From contig CAIUUO010000158.1 of assembly GCA_903902325.1 (NCBI GenBank), positions 22,602 through 86,601 on the forward strand: a DNA stretch of 64,000 nucleotides, read 5' to 3'. This DNA is from an uncultured Bacteroidia bacterium (lineage in GTDB: Bacteria > Bacteroidota > Bacteroidia > Bacteroidales > Prolixibacteraceae). The notes beneath the pieces were generated by a model. It was not told the DNA's origin. It did no database searches and worked only from the letters and a program-made list of their open reading frames with translations. The number at the start of each line of letters is the position of its first letter. Position 1 is the first letter of the stretch. The position numbers were made by a program, and so were the translations under genes. Positions 1 through 9,471 of the stretch are shown one piece after another.

Positions 1-1458
1 GACAACTATCTGCCGGAACTTTCGGGAGGGTATATCACCAAAGCAGACAAAGCGGAAGGGGATCCTGTTGCTTTTATGCTGCAGGGAAATGCACTCGAAC
101 AAGGTGTAACCTATATTCATGATTTGCCAAAACCAGAAAATGCAACAACGGAGCAAACGGCCTATATCCACAATGTTTTTGATGCTTTGCGCATTGCGGC
201 TCGTGACGGTAACAGTTCGATGAAGGATGGATATCCGTCGATCATCGATGTCGCCTCTTTTGTAGATTTTATCCTGATCAATGAGTTTGCAAGCAATGTG
301 GATGCCTACCAGTTCAGCACCTTTTTTCACAAGGACAGGAATGGAAAACTACGGGCCGGACCCATTTGGGATTTTAATCTTACATATGGAAATGACCTTT
401 TTATATGGAATTTTGACAGAAGCAAATCAAATGTCTGGCAATTTTCAAACGGAGACAATGAAGGTTCCAGTTTCTGGAAAGATCTTTACAAAAACGATAA
501 ATTTAAGTGTCAGTTGGCAAAGAGATGGCATGAACTGACCGCACAAAACGCCCCTCTAAATATGGGGCAAATCACATCCTTTCTGGATCAGACTGATCAG
601 GTTATTGCTGAAGCCGTAGTCAGGGAAAAGAGCAGATGGAATACTTTTGTCAGCCATTCACTTGAGGTTGGTCAGGTCGAGAAATTCATCAATGATCGAA
701 CTGAATGGATGAATAGCAATCTTATTACGGATCAGGTCTGTTATGAGGAATTTATTCCTTCCCTCACTATTTCAAAAATTATGTACAACCCTGCTGTTAC
801 AACCGAGTTTCCGAAAAGCAACGATAGTGAGTTTATAGAGATCACAAACAACAGCAACAAACTAGTCGATTTGTCGGGCATATACTTTGGTGGGACGGGT
901 TTAGTATACCAATTTCCATTGGGAGCGGCCATAGTGGCCAATTCCAAAATCTATCTTGCCGCCAATTCAACCACATTTGAGAGTAAGTACAAGATCAAAC
1001 CCTTTGGACAGTATACAAGAAATCTATCAAATTCCTCAGAGCAGCTGCTTCTCTTGGAAGGTTTAGGTAATAAAATTGATGAGGTTATTTATTCAGCGAG
1101 TGCCCCGTGGCCAAATGCCAACGGGAATGATTATTACCTGCAACTGAAAAACCTTGATTCTGATAATAGTCAGTCTGGAAATTGGTTGGCAAGTAACCTG
1201 TCTCTACCCGCAATGGGACCCGTCAAAGCGGCAAGATTGGAATATTTTCCCAATCCTGTACAAAACGAACTGACAATCAAGTCAATGGATGTCATAAATC
1301 AACTCTGTGTATACAGTGAACAGGGACAGATCGTTCAGCTGTCATTCCCTTATACCACCAATTACTTTTTGGAAATGGGACAGTTGGTGGCAGGACTCTA
1401 TTTTGTCAGGATTCAGACACCATCTAATAGTTTTACTTTGAAGATTATCAGGCAATAA
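1..1458 (+). CDS. CotH-like / lamin-tail protein with T9SS sorting domain (5' partial)
   Basis: The reading frame is open from base 1, so the true start lies upstream and 485 codons are visible. The N-terminal part resembles CotH-family (spore-coat kinase-like) proteins: a stretch on a helix that settles the protein in its fold (FILINEFASNVDAYQ) is followed by GPIWDFNLTYGN, a CotH hallmark carrying the metal-binding Asp. A lamin-tail-like beta domain follows (about residues 255-400 of the visible part, with SEFIEITNNS). The last ~75 residues are a type A T9SS C-terminal signal (YFPNPVQNELTI ... LVAGLYFVRI ... KIIRQ), so the protein should cross the outer membrane through the type IX system and be surface-attached or released. 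Substrate is unknown. Kinase activity is inference from the family only. Confidence 0.85.
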   Translation, partial: DNYLPELSGGYITKADKAEGDPVAFMLQGNALEQGVTYIHDLPKPENATTEQTAYIHNVFDALRIAARDGNSSMKDGYPSIIDVASFVDFILINEFASNVDAYQFSTFFHKDRNGKLRAGPIWDFNLTYGNDLFIWNFDRSKSNVWQFSNGDNEGSSFWKDLYKNDKFKCQLAKRWHELTAQNAPLNMGQITSFLDQTDQVIAEAVVREKSRWNTFVSHSLEVGQVEKFINDRTEWMNSNLITDQVCYEEFIPSLTISKIMYNPAVTTEFPKSNDSEFIEITNNSNKLVDLSGIYFGGTGLVYQFPLGAAIVANSKIYLAANSTTFESKYKIKPFGQYTRNLSNSSEQLLLLEGLGNKIDEVIYSASAPWPNANGNDYYLQLKNLDSDNSQSGNWLASNLSLPAMGPVKAARLEYFPNPVQNELTIKSMDVINQLCVYSEQGQIVQLSFPYTTNYFLEMGQLVAGLYFVRIQTPSNSFTLKIIRQ

Positions 1459-1467
1459 AATCTCGGG

Positions 1468-1602
1468 TTATTTTTCTGCTATCTCGAATTCGGGCAATAC
1501 CCCTTTTTGCAGTTTATCGCTGGGGATGTAATAGCGAATTAAGGCATTGCCATTCAGTTTGATATTTTGGATATATATTTTTGAGTGAGACCATGTATTC
1601 CA
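1468..1602 (-). pseudogene. Remnant of a glycosidase C-terminus (GH92-like)
   Basis: A minus-strand stretch of 44 codons ends in a proper stop at 1468-1470 but has no start and is cut upstream by two in-frame stops (1603-1605 and 1615-1617). It reads KIYIQNIKLNGNALIRYYI, then a Leu-Gln-Lys-Gly turn and EFEIAEK. This matches the pattern at the end of GH92 alpha-mannosidases, where IYIQ...LNG...YIRH...GG.L is typical; compare NIYIQKAELNGLSYTKSYI in the intact GH92 at 17850-20084. The likely explanation is the decayed 3' end of a glycan hydrolase gene. With so few residues, chance resemblance cannot be excluded. Confidence 0.4.
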
Positions 1603-1635
1603 TTACCTGTCAGGTTAATCTGGAATTAACAGGGA

Positions 1636-2445
1636 TTATTTTATTCCATAGTGGTCACGCAAAATTTTACTGAAGAGTTTTCCCGGAAGGATGTATTTAA
1701 TGACAACAGCCAGTTTCTGTTCAAAGGAAGCAATGATGTAATTATGCCTTGGGTTTGAACGTTCCACTATTTTGACAAGTTTTTTGGCCAAAATGACAGG
1801 TGACCAGCCTTTCGACTCGTCGTTCTCAATGATGGAGAGTGTATTGGCGAACTGTGCCTGGTAGGGATCACCTTCACCGGTAGGGGCAAGAAATCCTCTG
1901 CGGTTGGCAGAGTTACTGGTGTGGAAATCACCCGGATTGATGACCACCACTTTGATGTTGAATTCATTGACTTCCATTCGGAGCGCTTCACTGAAACCTT
2001 CGATGGCAAACTTTCCAGCCGAATATATTCCCTGGTAAGGAAGACCCATCAGTCCTCCGATAGAACTGAAATTGATTATCAATCCTCCGCCTTGTTTGCG
2101 CATGACCGGCAAAACCAACTGAGTGAGTTGAACCACTCCCAGAAAGTTGGTATTCATCGAGAGTTTCACAGTATCAAATGGCATTGTTTCGATTGGACCG
2201 CCCGTATGCATTCCGGCATTGTTGATCAGTACGTCGATCCTGTTCTCATTTTTAAGTACTTCATCAACGGCTGAAACAATGGTGGCACCATCGGCAAGGT
2301 CCATTTTCAGAACTTTCACCGAAGGGTCGGTTTCGGTTTCTTTACGTACAGTGCCATAGACTGTGTGACCTTGTCTGGCCAGCAGGATGGCCGTTTCCTT
2401 GCCGAAACCGGATGAGATGCCCGTGATAAGGATTACTTTTTTCAT
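1636..2445 (-). CDS. SDR family oxidoreductase, candidate 3-ketosphinganine reductase
   Basis: Classical short-chain dehydrogenase/reductase of 269 residues, the usual length. The Rossmann nucleotide-binding motif TGISSGFG is at residues 9-16, NNAG at 75-78, the catalytic Ser near 127 and the Tyr141-x3-Lys145 pair in YSAGK. No signal peptide, so cytoplasmic, with a C-terminal hydrophobic/basic extension that could sit at the membrane. It lies 166 bases downstream of serine palmitoyltransferase on the same strand. Reduction of 3-ketosphinganine is therefore an attractive guess, but SDR substrates cannot be read from sequence alone. The gap between the two genes holds low-complexity repeats, so co-transcription is uncertain. 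Confidence 0.85.
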   Translation of the reverse strand: MKKVILITGISSGFGKETAILLARQGHTVYGTVRKETETDPSVKVLKMDLADGATIVSAVDEVLKNENRIDVLINNAGMHTGGPIETMPFDTVKLSMNTNFLGVVQLTQLVLPVMRKQGGGLIINFSSIGGLMGLPYQGIYSAGKFAIEGFSEALRMEVNEFNIKVVVINPGDFHTSNSANRRGFLAPTGEGDPYQAQFANTLSIIENDESKGWSPVILAKKLVKIVERSNPRHNYIIASFEQKLAVVIKYILPGKLFSKILRDHYGIK

Positions 2446-2461
2446 ATTTGAGCGCCTAAAG

Positions 2462-2610
2462 TGATTTTGATAATTTTTGATTTTCGATTTTGGATTTTGG
2501 ATTGCTGTTAATTCATCATTGAAGCAAATAATTCACATTATATTGTTTTTATGAAACAGAGAATTCGGGGGGACTGTATTCCAAAACTGAAAATTGAAAA
2601 TCGACAATAT
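2462..2610. repeat. Intergenic word repeat with inverted partner
   Basis: In the gap between the SDR and spt, 2462-2505 is built from TGATTTTCGATTTTGG-like words. At 2581-2610 the opposite-strand version appears (CCAAAACTGAAAATTGAAAA). The two arms are imperfectly complementary over about 20 bases with a ~75-base spacer. The same TTTTCGATTTTCGATT word recurs at 48341-48370. Confidence 0.6.
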
Positions 2611-2611
2611 T

Positions 2612-3799
<1,188 letters not shown>

Positions 3800-3828
3800 T
3801 TATTCTGTAAAGTTTATTTTTGAGTTGC

Positions 3829-3836
3829 CAAATATA
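3829..3836 (-). promoter_or_regulatory. Candidate -7 promoter box of spt
   Basis: On the minus strand this reads TATATTTG, an exact match to the Bacteroidota -7 consensus TAnnTTTG, 33 bases upstream of the spt start. A clear TTTG -33 box at the right spacing is not visible, so this is a tentative call. Confidence 0.4.
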
Positions 3837-3920
3837 GCAAAAATGAAAAGTTAAATGACCGATTTGAATATTTATTCACACTTTTCGATGGTTATTTAAC
3901 CGGTTTCTGCGAGATAATTT

Positions 3921-5669
3921 TCAGAGTTTAAGCGTTTTAACAATATTTCCTGCTTTTCGTGAAATATAATTGACTTTTACTTCACCTTTCCCTTCCACAA
4001 GAAACTGGTATTCTGAATAACCGTAACTGGGAACAGAAGTATAAATAATCTCGGGTTTGTGTTCCTGGTAACTTATTTTGTTGGTTCTGATATCGGTTAT
4101 TTTGCCTGAAGCGACCACCTTGGCTCCGGTCACTTTAAGCATATCCGGTGTATAAAGTTTTGTGCTCATTGCCTTGCTTGACATAGAAGGTAATCCTTTC
4201 TCATTTTTAAGACGGATTCTTACCTGATGAAGATTTTTACCAATCTCTTTCACATCAAAGATTTCCATGCTGATCTCCGGAGTCTGTTCCGCGGCATACA
4301 ATACCACCATGGCATTCCTGTGAACCAGATCGGGTAGCATGAAAGGATGGGGCAAACGGCCGCTCATCTTCACCCAACCACCGATTTCTATGTCACCATA
4401 GGTTGGATGTTTAAATGGCTTCCACGGTTTGTAAAGCTCATTTAGTCCGAGGTAATCGTTGAATTTAAGCTGTTCCCTGCTCTCTTCAGGATTGCCTCCC
4501 CGCCTGGACGAACTGCTTTCCGAATCGGAAGCTGGTGTCAAAGGTTTGTTGATATTATCCCGGTAGGTCTCCTGGCTTCTCATAAAAAGCTCGCCGACGA
4601 AGGTATAGGATCCTTCCAGAAAAAACATGTGCGAATCGGAATCACCATGCGTATCGTACAGATCGTAAGAAGGCTGGTAAACAGTACCCGGAGTGATTTT
4701 GGTGGCATTTTTGCCGATCAGATCGTAAACTGCCACATCTCGTGGATCGACCTTTTCTTCTTTGATGGAAGGAGCCCGGAGCCACATTCCGCCCGAATTG
4801 TGAAAGGCGAAATTGACAATGATATTGGGACGCTGATGGATGTAGGCCGCAATAGCTTTGATGCCCAATGCTTCAAGCGGAAAACTGCCTGCCCCGCTTT
4901 GTACGTAATTGGGTTGCCAGTCGTAACCCCAGTTGCGGTTAGCGTCGAAATAACCTTCTCCATCCTCATTGATTTTTCCGTCGCCGTCATTGTCGATACC
5001 CTCTTCCCCTAAAAGCGTCCATTCGCCTTTTTCTCCGGGTTTGACGGGAATCATCAACCTGTTGTCTTCAGGATCCGTTTTATAATTTCCCAGCGGATCT
5101 TTGATACGCATCATGCATATATTTCCATCTCCGTCGAGGTCGTCAGGGCCATCCTCGTCGACCAATCCATCCCGGTCGTCATCCTTTGGGATCCTGAAAC
5201 TTCGGTCAGAACTGGATGTTTGGGCATCCTTGAAAAAGTGGTACCTGCCATCCACATTGACTACAGGAATAATGTAATAAGCATTTTTGTCAACCACTTT
5301 GGTGATTTTATCATTGTCACTATATTTGGTCAGCAGCATATTGGCGAAGTACAGACATACTTCACCTGCCTGTATCTCATTCCCATGAATGTTCCCGTCA
5401 ATGTACACTCCCGGTTTTGTGAGAGGTTCCCCGGTTTTTGGATTGTTGATGGTGAGCGCATATATTTCACGCCCCTCTTCGCTTTTACCAACCAGGTCAA
5501 GTTTAGTCAATTGGGGATAGGTACTGTGCAACAGTTTCAACGCCTCAACCACGTCTTCATAAGTATAATACCTGTCGAAACGGAGCGGTATTTCAATTTT
5601 ATCCTTGTTTTCGGCCACTACCATGAAGGTCAATAAGCAGCATGCAACGATGGTAAATATCTTTTTCAT
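3921..5669 (-). CDS. Secreted M14 family zinc carboxypeptidase
   Basis: Exported protein of 582 residues with an N-terminal signal peptide (residues 1-19). The M14 catalytic set is complete: zinc ligands His95 and Glu98 in GNIHGNE, third ligand His290 in FAFHNSGG, substrate-binding Asn-Arg around 244-245 in DANRNW, and catalytic Glu360 in SYTFVGELF. Unusually, two Asp-rich insertions resembling calcium-binding thrombospondin-3/dockerin loops (DDDRDGLVDEDGPDDLDGDG at about 163-182; DNDGDGKINEDG at about 226-237) lie between the zinc sites. The C-terminal ~170 residues form a beta domain. Predicted role: trimming C-terminal residues from peptides in the periplasm or outside. It follows its paralogue with only 2 bases between them, so the two are co-transcribed. 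Confidence 0.88.
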   Translation of the reverse strand: MKKIFTIVACCLLTFMVVAENKDKIEIPLRFDRYYTYEDVVEALKLLHSTYPQLTKLDLVGKSEEGREIYALTINNPKTGEPLTKPGVYIDGNIHGNEIQAGEVCLYFANMLLTKYSDNDKITKVVDKNAYYIIPVVNVDGRYHFFKDAQTSSSDRSFRIPKDDDRDGLVDEDGPDDLDGDGNICMMRIKDPLGNYKTDPEDNRLMIPVKPGEKGEWTLLGEEGIDNDGDGKINEDGEGYFDANRNWGYDWQPNYVQSGAGSFPLEALGIKAIAAYIHQRPNIIVNFAFHNSGGMWLRAPSIKEEKVDPRDVAVYDLIGKNATKITPGTVYQPSYDLYDTHGDSDSHMFFLEGSYTFVGELFMRSQETYRDNINKPLTPASDSESSSSRRGGNPEESREQLKFNDYLGLNELYKPWKPFKHPTYGDIEIGGWVKMSGRLPHPFMLPDLVHRNAMVVLYAAEQTPEISMEIFDVKEIGKNLHQVRIRLKNEKGLPSMSSKAMSTKLYTPDMLKVTGAKVVASGKITDIRTNKISYQEHKPEIIYTSVPSYGYSEYQFLVEGKGEVKVNYISRKAGNIVKTLKL

Positions 5670-5671
5670 GA

Positions 5672-7516
5672 TTAACCTCCAATCTTAATTTGTTTAACTT
5701 CCGGATTAAAAGTAACCGATTCGATGTGGGCCTCTAGAATAGTTTTCTTGTCTGTTTTGATGGTGAAGGTAATCTTCCTGACCTGGTTGCCACCAAAATC
5801 ACCGAGAGGTGTTCGTTTGTAGCCTTCCAGAAATTCGAGGTTTTCACCTTCCAGAATGAGAATGACGGGCGCCGGTTGTTTGTTCCTGGATCCCATGGCA
5901 GTAGGATAGGGAAGAACGCCTTTGTTTTCAACGAAAAATTCAAGCCTGTAAACACCGGCTCCCAGGTCTGTCACAACTTCCTTCATCAAATGCAGATCCG
6001 GAAGTTTCGTTGAGAGGGTTAGGAGCCAGGGCAGTTGGGCCTTGCAAAGTGAGTCGATTTTTGTCGGTGGAGGAGTGGATGTGACAAACGGCACAATTCC
6101 TCCGATTTCGACTTTGCCCAGGGAGGGATGGTTAAATGGCTGCCATTTTACAAAGCCCTCTCCCTTCAGTTTATTGTCGATGTACGCCATTATGTTTTTG
6201 TCCTTGTCGTCTGTTACTACAGTTCTGGAGGTCGGATCCCGCTGAAATGACTCCCTTGTTCTTGGCTCTGCAGGCTTTACAGGAGGTGTAAACAGGTTCA
6301 TACTGAACGATGGAACACCCAAATGGTAATAAGCCCAAAGTTCGAAAGAACCATCCTTGTCGGGATCTGCGACCATCCTGTCTGTAGAACATCCCCTGGC
6401 TTTTAGGTAGGCCTTGTATTTATCCGAAAAATCGGAATAAAATTTCAGGTCTTCCTCCATGGGATTGACTGCGGCACCCAGTCCAAGCATGTCAATAATG
6501 GTTTCTGCCGTCATTTCCCTTCCTGGACGGCTAGGCATAGACGATTTGAACAATTCAACTACCTCGGCCATCGTAAAGGTCTTTTCAGGATCAACGCCCA
6601 GACGGCTGGCAAATCGGGCAGGCACCTTGATGCTCTCCATATTTGCTCCGCCTTTGCGCCCAACTCGTGGCGTGGCCATGCAAAAGTCTGATGTACCAAG
6701 CGTATATGCCATCAATATTTCCGGATGACTGTATACAAATTTCATGATGCCGTATACTTCAGGTGCCTGACCGGGCCATAATCCGGTTTCTTTCAAATTT
6801 GATTTGAAAAGATGCGGAAAGTTGATGCCAACATTGATGCCGCCGGGTCCGTCTTCATTGATCTCACCATCGCCATCGTTATCAATACCTTCAGGGTAGA
6901 TTTTGTATTTTCCCCTTTCGCCTTTTGACGGATCCGCCTTAACCATGATTCTTGGATCCTTATCTGAAACGATGAAGGTTCCTTCCGGGTCTTCAACCCT
7001 CATCTGGGTGATCCAGCCATCACCGTTCAGGTCGTCAGGTCCGTCTTCATTAATCTGGTCATCCTTGTCGTCGTTCACCTCAAAATCATTGACAGTTCGC
7101 TCCCATTTTACCTTGGAGAAATATCCGACCGTAGCATCAGGATTTGGCAAAGGAAGAATAAACCATTTGACATTTTGGGTGTACCTCACAGAGTCGAGCA
7201 GCATTTTGGCGAGATAAAGGGCTCCTTCTGTAGAAAGTGGTGTCTTACCTTCAAAATTTGCTCCAACAAATATGGCGGGTACATTTTTAAGCTCCTTGCC
7301 TATTTCAAGAACATTGATAGGTTCACCGCCAGGACTCTGCGCGATCTGGTGGATGGCGGTTCTTGAAGGAGATTTCTCCTGTAGTGATAGCAATGCTTTC
7401 TGGACCTCAGCATTTGTTTTGTACTTATCGAAAGTAATCCCTGTTTGGGCAAAAAGAGTTGAATAAAATGCAATAAGTAAAAGTACCCACAAAGTGCTAT
7501 GAATTTTTTTTGACAT
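5672..7516 (-). CDS. M14 carboxypeptidase-like protein, predicted inactive
   Basis: Paralogue of the downstream M14 peptidase (614 residues, signal peptide 1-23) with the same architecture and the same two Asp-rich insertions (EVNDDKDDQINEDGPDDLNG; DNDGDGEINEDG). The catalytic positions are gone. Aligning GNIHGNE of the neighbour with ANFEGKT here changes His to Glu and Glu to Thr. NRNW becomes GINF, the third His site FAFHNSGG becomes AYTLGTSD, and the catalytic Glu segment VGELF becomes SMNLF. The frame is fully open and the fold-forming segments are kept, so it looks like a maintained pseudoenzyme rather than a decaying gene. It may bind peptides or scaffold or regulate the active partner; that part is inference. 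Confidence 0.85.
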   Translation of the reverse strand: MSKKIHSTLWVLLLIAFYSTLFAQTGITFDKYKTNAEVQKALLSLQEKSPSRTAIHQIAQSPGGEPINVLEIGKELKNVPAIFVGANFEGKTPLSTEGALYLAKMLLDSVRYTQNVKWFILPLPNPDATVGYFSKVKWERTVNDFEVNDDKDDQINEDGPDDLNGDGWITQMRVEDPEGTFIVSDKDPRIMVKADPSKGERGKYKIYPEGIDNDGDGEINEDGPGGINVGINFPHLFKSNLKETGLWPGQAPEVYGIMKFVYSHPEILMAYTLGTSDFCMATPRVGRKGGANMESIKVPARFASRLGVDPEKTFTMAEVVELFKSSMPSRPGREMTAETIIDMLGLGAAVNPMEEDLKFYSDFSDKYKAYLKARGCSTDRMVADPDKDGSFELWAYYHLGVPSFSMNLFTPPVKPAEPRTRESFQRDPTSRTVVTDDKDKNIMAYIDNKLKGEGFVKWQPFNHPSLGKVEIGGIVPFVTSTPPPTKIDSLCKAQLPWLLTLSTKLPDLHLMKEVVTDLGAGVYRLEFFVENKGVLPYPTAMGSRNKQPAPVILILEGENLEFLEGYKRTPLGDFGGNQVRKITFTIKTDKKTILEAHIESVTFNPEVKQIKIGG

Positions 7517-7708
7517 CAGAAAAGTGTTAGAAATGAATCTTCAGTTACGTCAGTTTTTCCTGATGTGAAAGTAAAAGATAAATTGTAAACATTTGAATTT
7601 TATAGATTTTTTTTTTGATTCTGAGTGTCATTTAAAAATAAATTGTAGTTTAACGCAAAGATTTCACGAAAATTGGTTTCCAATGACTTAAGGATTTGAT
7701 GGTTTAAA

Positions 7709-8692
7709 ATGGTATTTATGCACAGATTTTTAATATTGATTTCATTACTGTTTTTTTCTGCTCAGCTGCTCTTCTCGCAGCCCGGCGATTCAATTGTATC
7801 GCGGAGATACCATGAATTATCAGCAAGTTGGGACAATGATGCTCTCATGAACACTGATTATTATTACACCCAGGGTTTAATGACTCAAATTGTTCTTCCT
7901 TGTCTTGAAAAAAATCCAATCAACCATTTATTTTTTCATATAAAAAATGCCAGAAATTACTTTGGTTTCGCGGTTGCTCAGGAGATGTTTACTCCTATTA
8001 ATATAGAAGATACATTGATTATTTCCAATGATCGTCCTTATGCCGGCGTATTGTATGTAAGGAGTTTAAAAGTTTCAAATTGCCAGGGAGTAAGATTGAA
8101 ATTTACTTCCGAGTTTGACTTGGGCATTCTGGGCTCTGCTTCAGGTGCTGGTTATGTCCAGAAGACCATTCATGAGATCAATGGATTGATACCCCCAAAT
8201 GGATGGTCTTACCAGATTCAAAATATGCCATATATCAATTACAATGTAATGATTGATAAAGGAATAGCTGAAAGTCCTGGATTTTCGGAATTACTTTATT
8301 CAGCCAAAGCTCGCATTGGTACCATTTATGATGATATACAGTTTGGATTGAAAGTCAGAACCGGATTGATAAACAGTTATTTTGATGGAGTAACCATACA
8401 GGACAGGTCATTGAATTCACACAGAGATATTCAGGCTTATTTTTATGGAGGAGCCAGTGGAAAAGCAGTTCTTTACAATACACTGCTTACTGGAGGCATG
8501 TTTTCTTCAGGCAATCCGCATGTGTTGAATTATGATGAAATGTCCCATTTCGTGTACTCCTGCAACATGGGTATTTTCCTCGCATACAAGGGAGTAGGAG
8601 CAAAGTTTGAATTTTTTGGACAGTCGCCTGAGTTTGCAGGTGGACTATACCATGGTTGGTTCACAACGGCTGCTGTAATAAGTTTCTATTGA
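7709..8692 (+). CDS. LpxR-like lipid A deacylase family outer membrane protein
   Basis: Exported protein of 327 residues. The signal peptide fits a start at 7709 or three codons later at 7718 (MHRFLILISLLFFSAQ). It matches the LpxR/DUF2219 family: DNDALMNTDYYYTQG near the N-terminus, NDRPYAGVLYV around 108-118, GAGYVQKTIHE.NG around 145-160, and a C-terminus ending in an aromatic barrel strand (VISFY). LpxR forms a 12-stranded outer membrane barrel and removes the 3'-acyloxyacyl chain from lipid A. Whether this homologue acts on lipid A of its own host is inference. It stands alone, divergent from the M14 pair. Confidence 0.8.
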   Translation: MVFMHRFLILISLLFFSAQLLFSQPGDSIVSRRYHELSASWDNDALMNTDYYYTQGLMTQIVLPCLEKNPINHLFFHIKNARNYFGFAVAQEMFTPINIEDTLIISNDRPYAGVLYVRSLKVSNCQGVRLKFTSEFDLGILGSASGAGYVQKTIHEINGLIPPNGWSYQIQNMPYINYNVMIDKGIAESPGFSELLYSAKARIGTIYDDIQFGLKVRTGLINSYFDGVTIQDRSLNSHRDIQAYFYGGASGKAVLYNTLLTGGMFSSGNPHVLNYDEMSHFVYSCNMGIFLAYKGVGAKFEFFGQSPEFAGGLYHGWFTTAAVISFY

Positions 8693-8805
8693 GGTAAACC
8701 ACAAGGAACAATGGGTTTAAGTGAAAAAGACTTAAAGGAAGAAAGTTCTGATCTGTGTTTCCTTGAATCTGGATCCCTTAACCTGAAACTTTCAACGCAC
8801 CACTT

Positions 8806-9471
8806 TTACCTCTTTATCCCGTTCGGAGCCTTGAGATTATCATCCAGCCATTTGCTTATCTGTTGCAGCCCTGTCACGGCAGAAGTGTCGTTGGGACGGA
8901 TGATCATTGCCTGTTGAAACAAAATCTTGGCATCGGCATGACTGTTATTGTAAAGTTTGGACCAGGCAAGCATAATCACTGAATCGTAATCAAGAGGGTA
9001 TAGGTTAACCACCTTTTCAAACAGATTGGTAGCCGATTTGTAATCCTTGCGATTATAAAAAATTACCCCAAGCCAATAGTTTGCAGTGGTATTCAAAGGG
9101 TCTATTTTCAGTATCTCCAGATATTGTTCTTTCACTTTTTCCCAGTTTTCGACCGCACTGAGCGGCTTGATGCAACCAAATTTTGCTTCAATCGCATAGG
9201 GTTTTAGTGATATGGCTTTTTTATAATAGGAGATGGACTCGCCATACTGTTTGGCAAGATAATTGAGCCATCCCAACCGGACGTTTGAGATGTAATTATC
9301 CGCCTGATAAATTGCTTTCATTTCATTGATGGCGGTGCTATAGTTGTTCTGATTCTCAGCAATATAACTTTTGCTGAATGCCGACTGTAATTCATTAATG
9401 TTCTGAGCTTCCAGCGGAATAGCTATCAAGATAATAGCTGCAACAATCAGTAATTTCTTTAAAGTTTCCAT
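8806..9471 (-). CDS. Exported tetratricopeptide-repeat protein
   Basis: Protein of 221 residues with a signal peptide (MKKLLIVAAIILIAIPLEAQ region; the annotated ATG is three codons before the first Lys) and four to five TPR units from about residue 35 to the C-terminus (for example LDPLNTTANYWLGVIFYNR and YPLDYDSVIMLAWSKLYNN). TPRs normally act as protein-binding scaffolds. It is the last gene of the tightly packed minus-strand cluster and overlaps the preceding gene by 13 bases, which implies translational coupling. Probably a periplasmic partner of the TPR/beta-barrel protein encoded just upstream. Confidence 0.75.
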   Translation of the reverse strand: METLKKLLIVAAIILIAIPLEAQNINELQSAFSKSYIAENQNNYSTAINEMKAIYQADNYISNVRLGWLNYLAKQYGESISYYKKAISLKPYAIEAKFGCIKPLSAVENWEKVKEQYLEILKIDPLNTTANYWLGVIFYNRKDYKSATNLFEKVVNLYPLDYDSVIMLAWSKLYNNSHADAKILFQQAMIIRPNDTSAVTGLQQISKWLDDNLKAPNGIKR

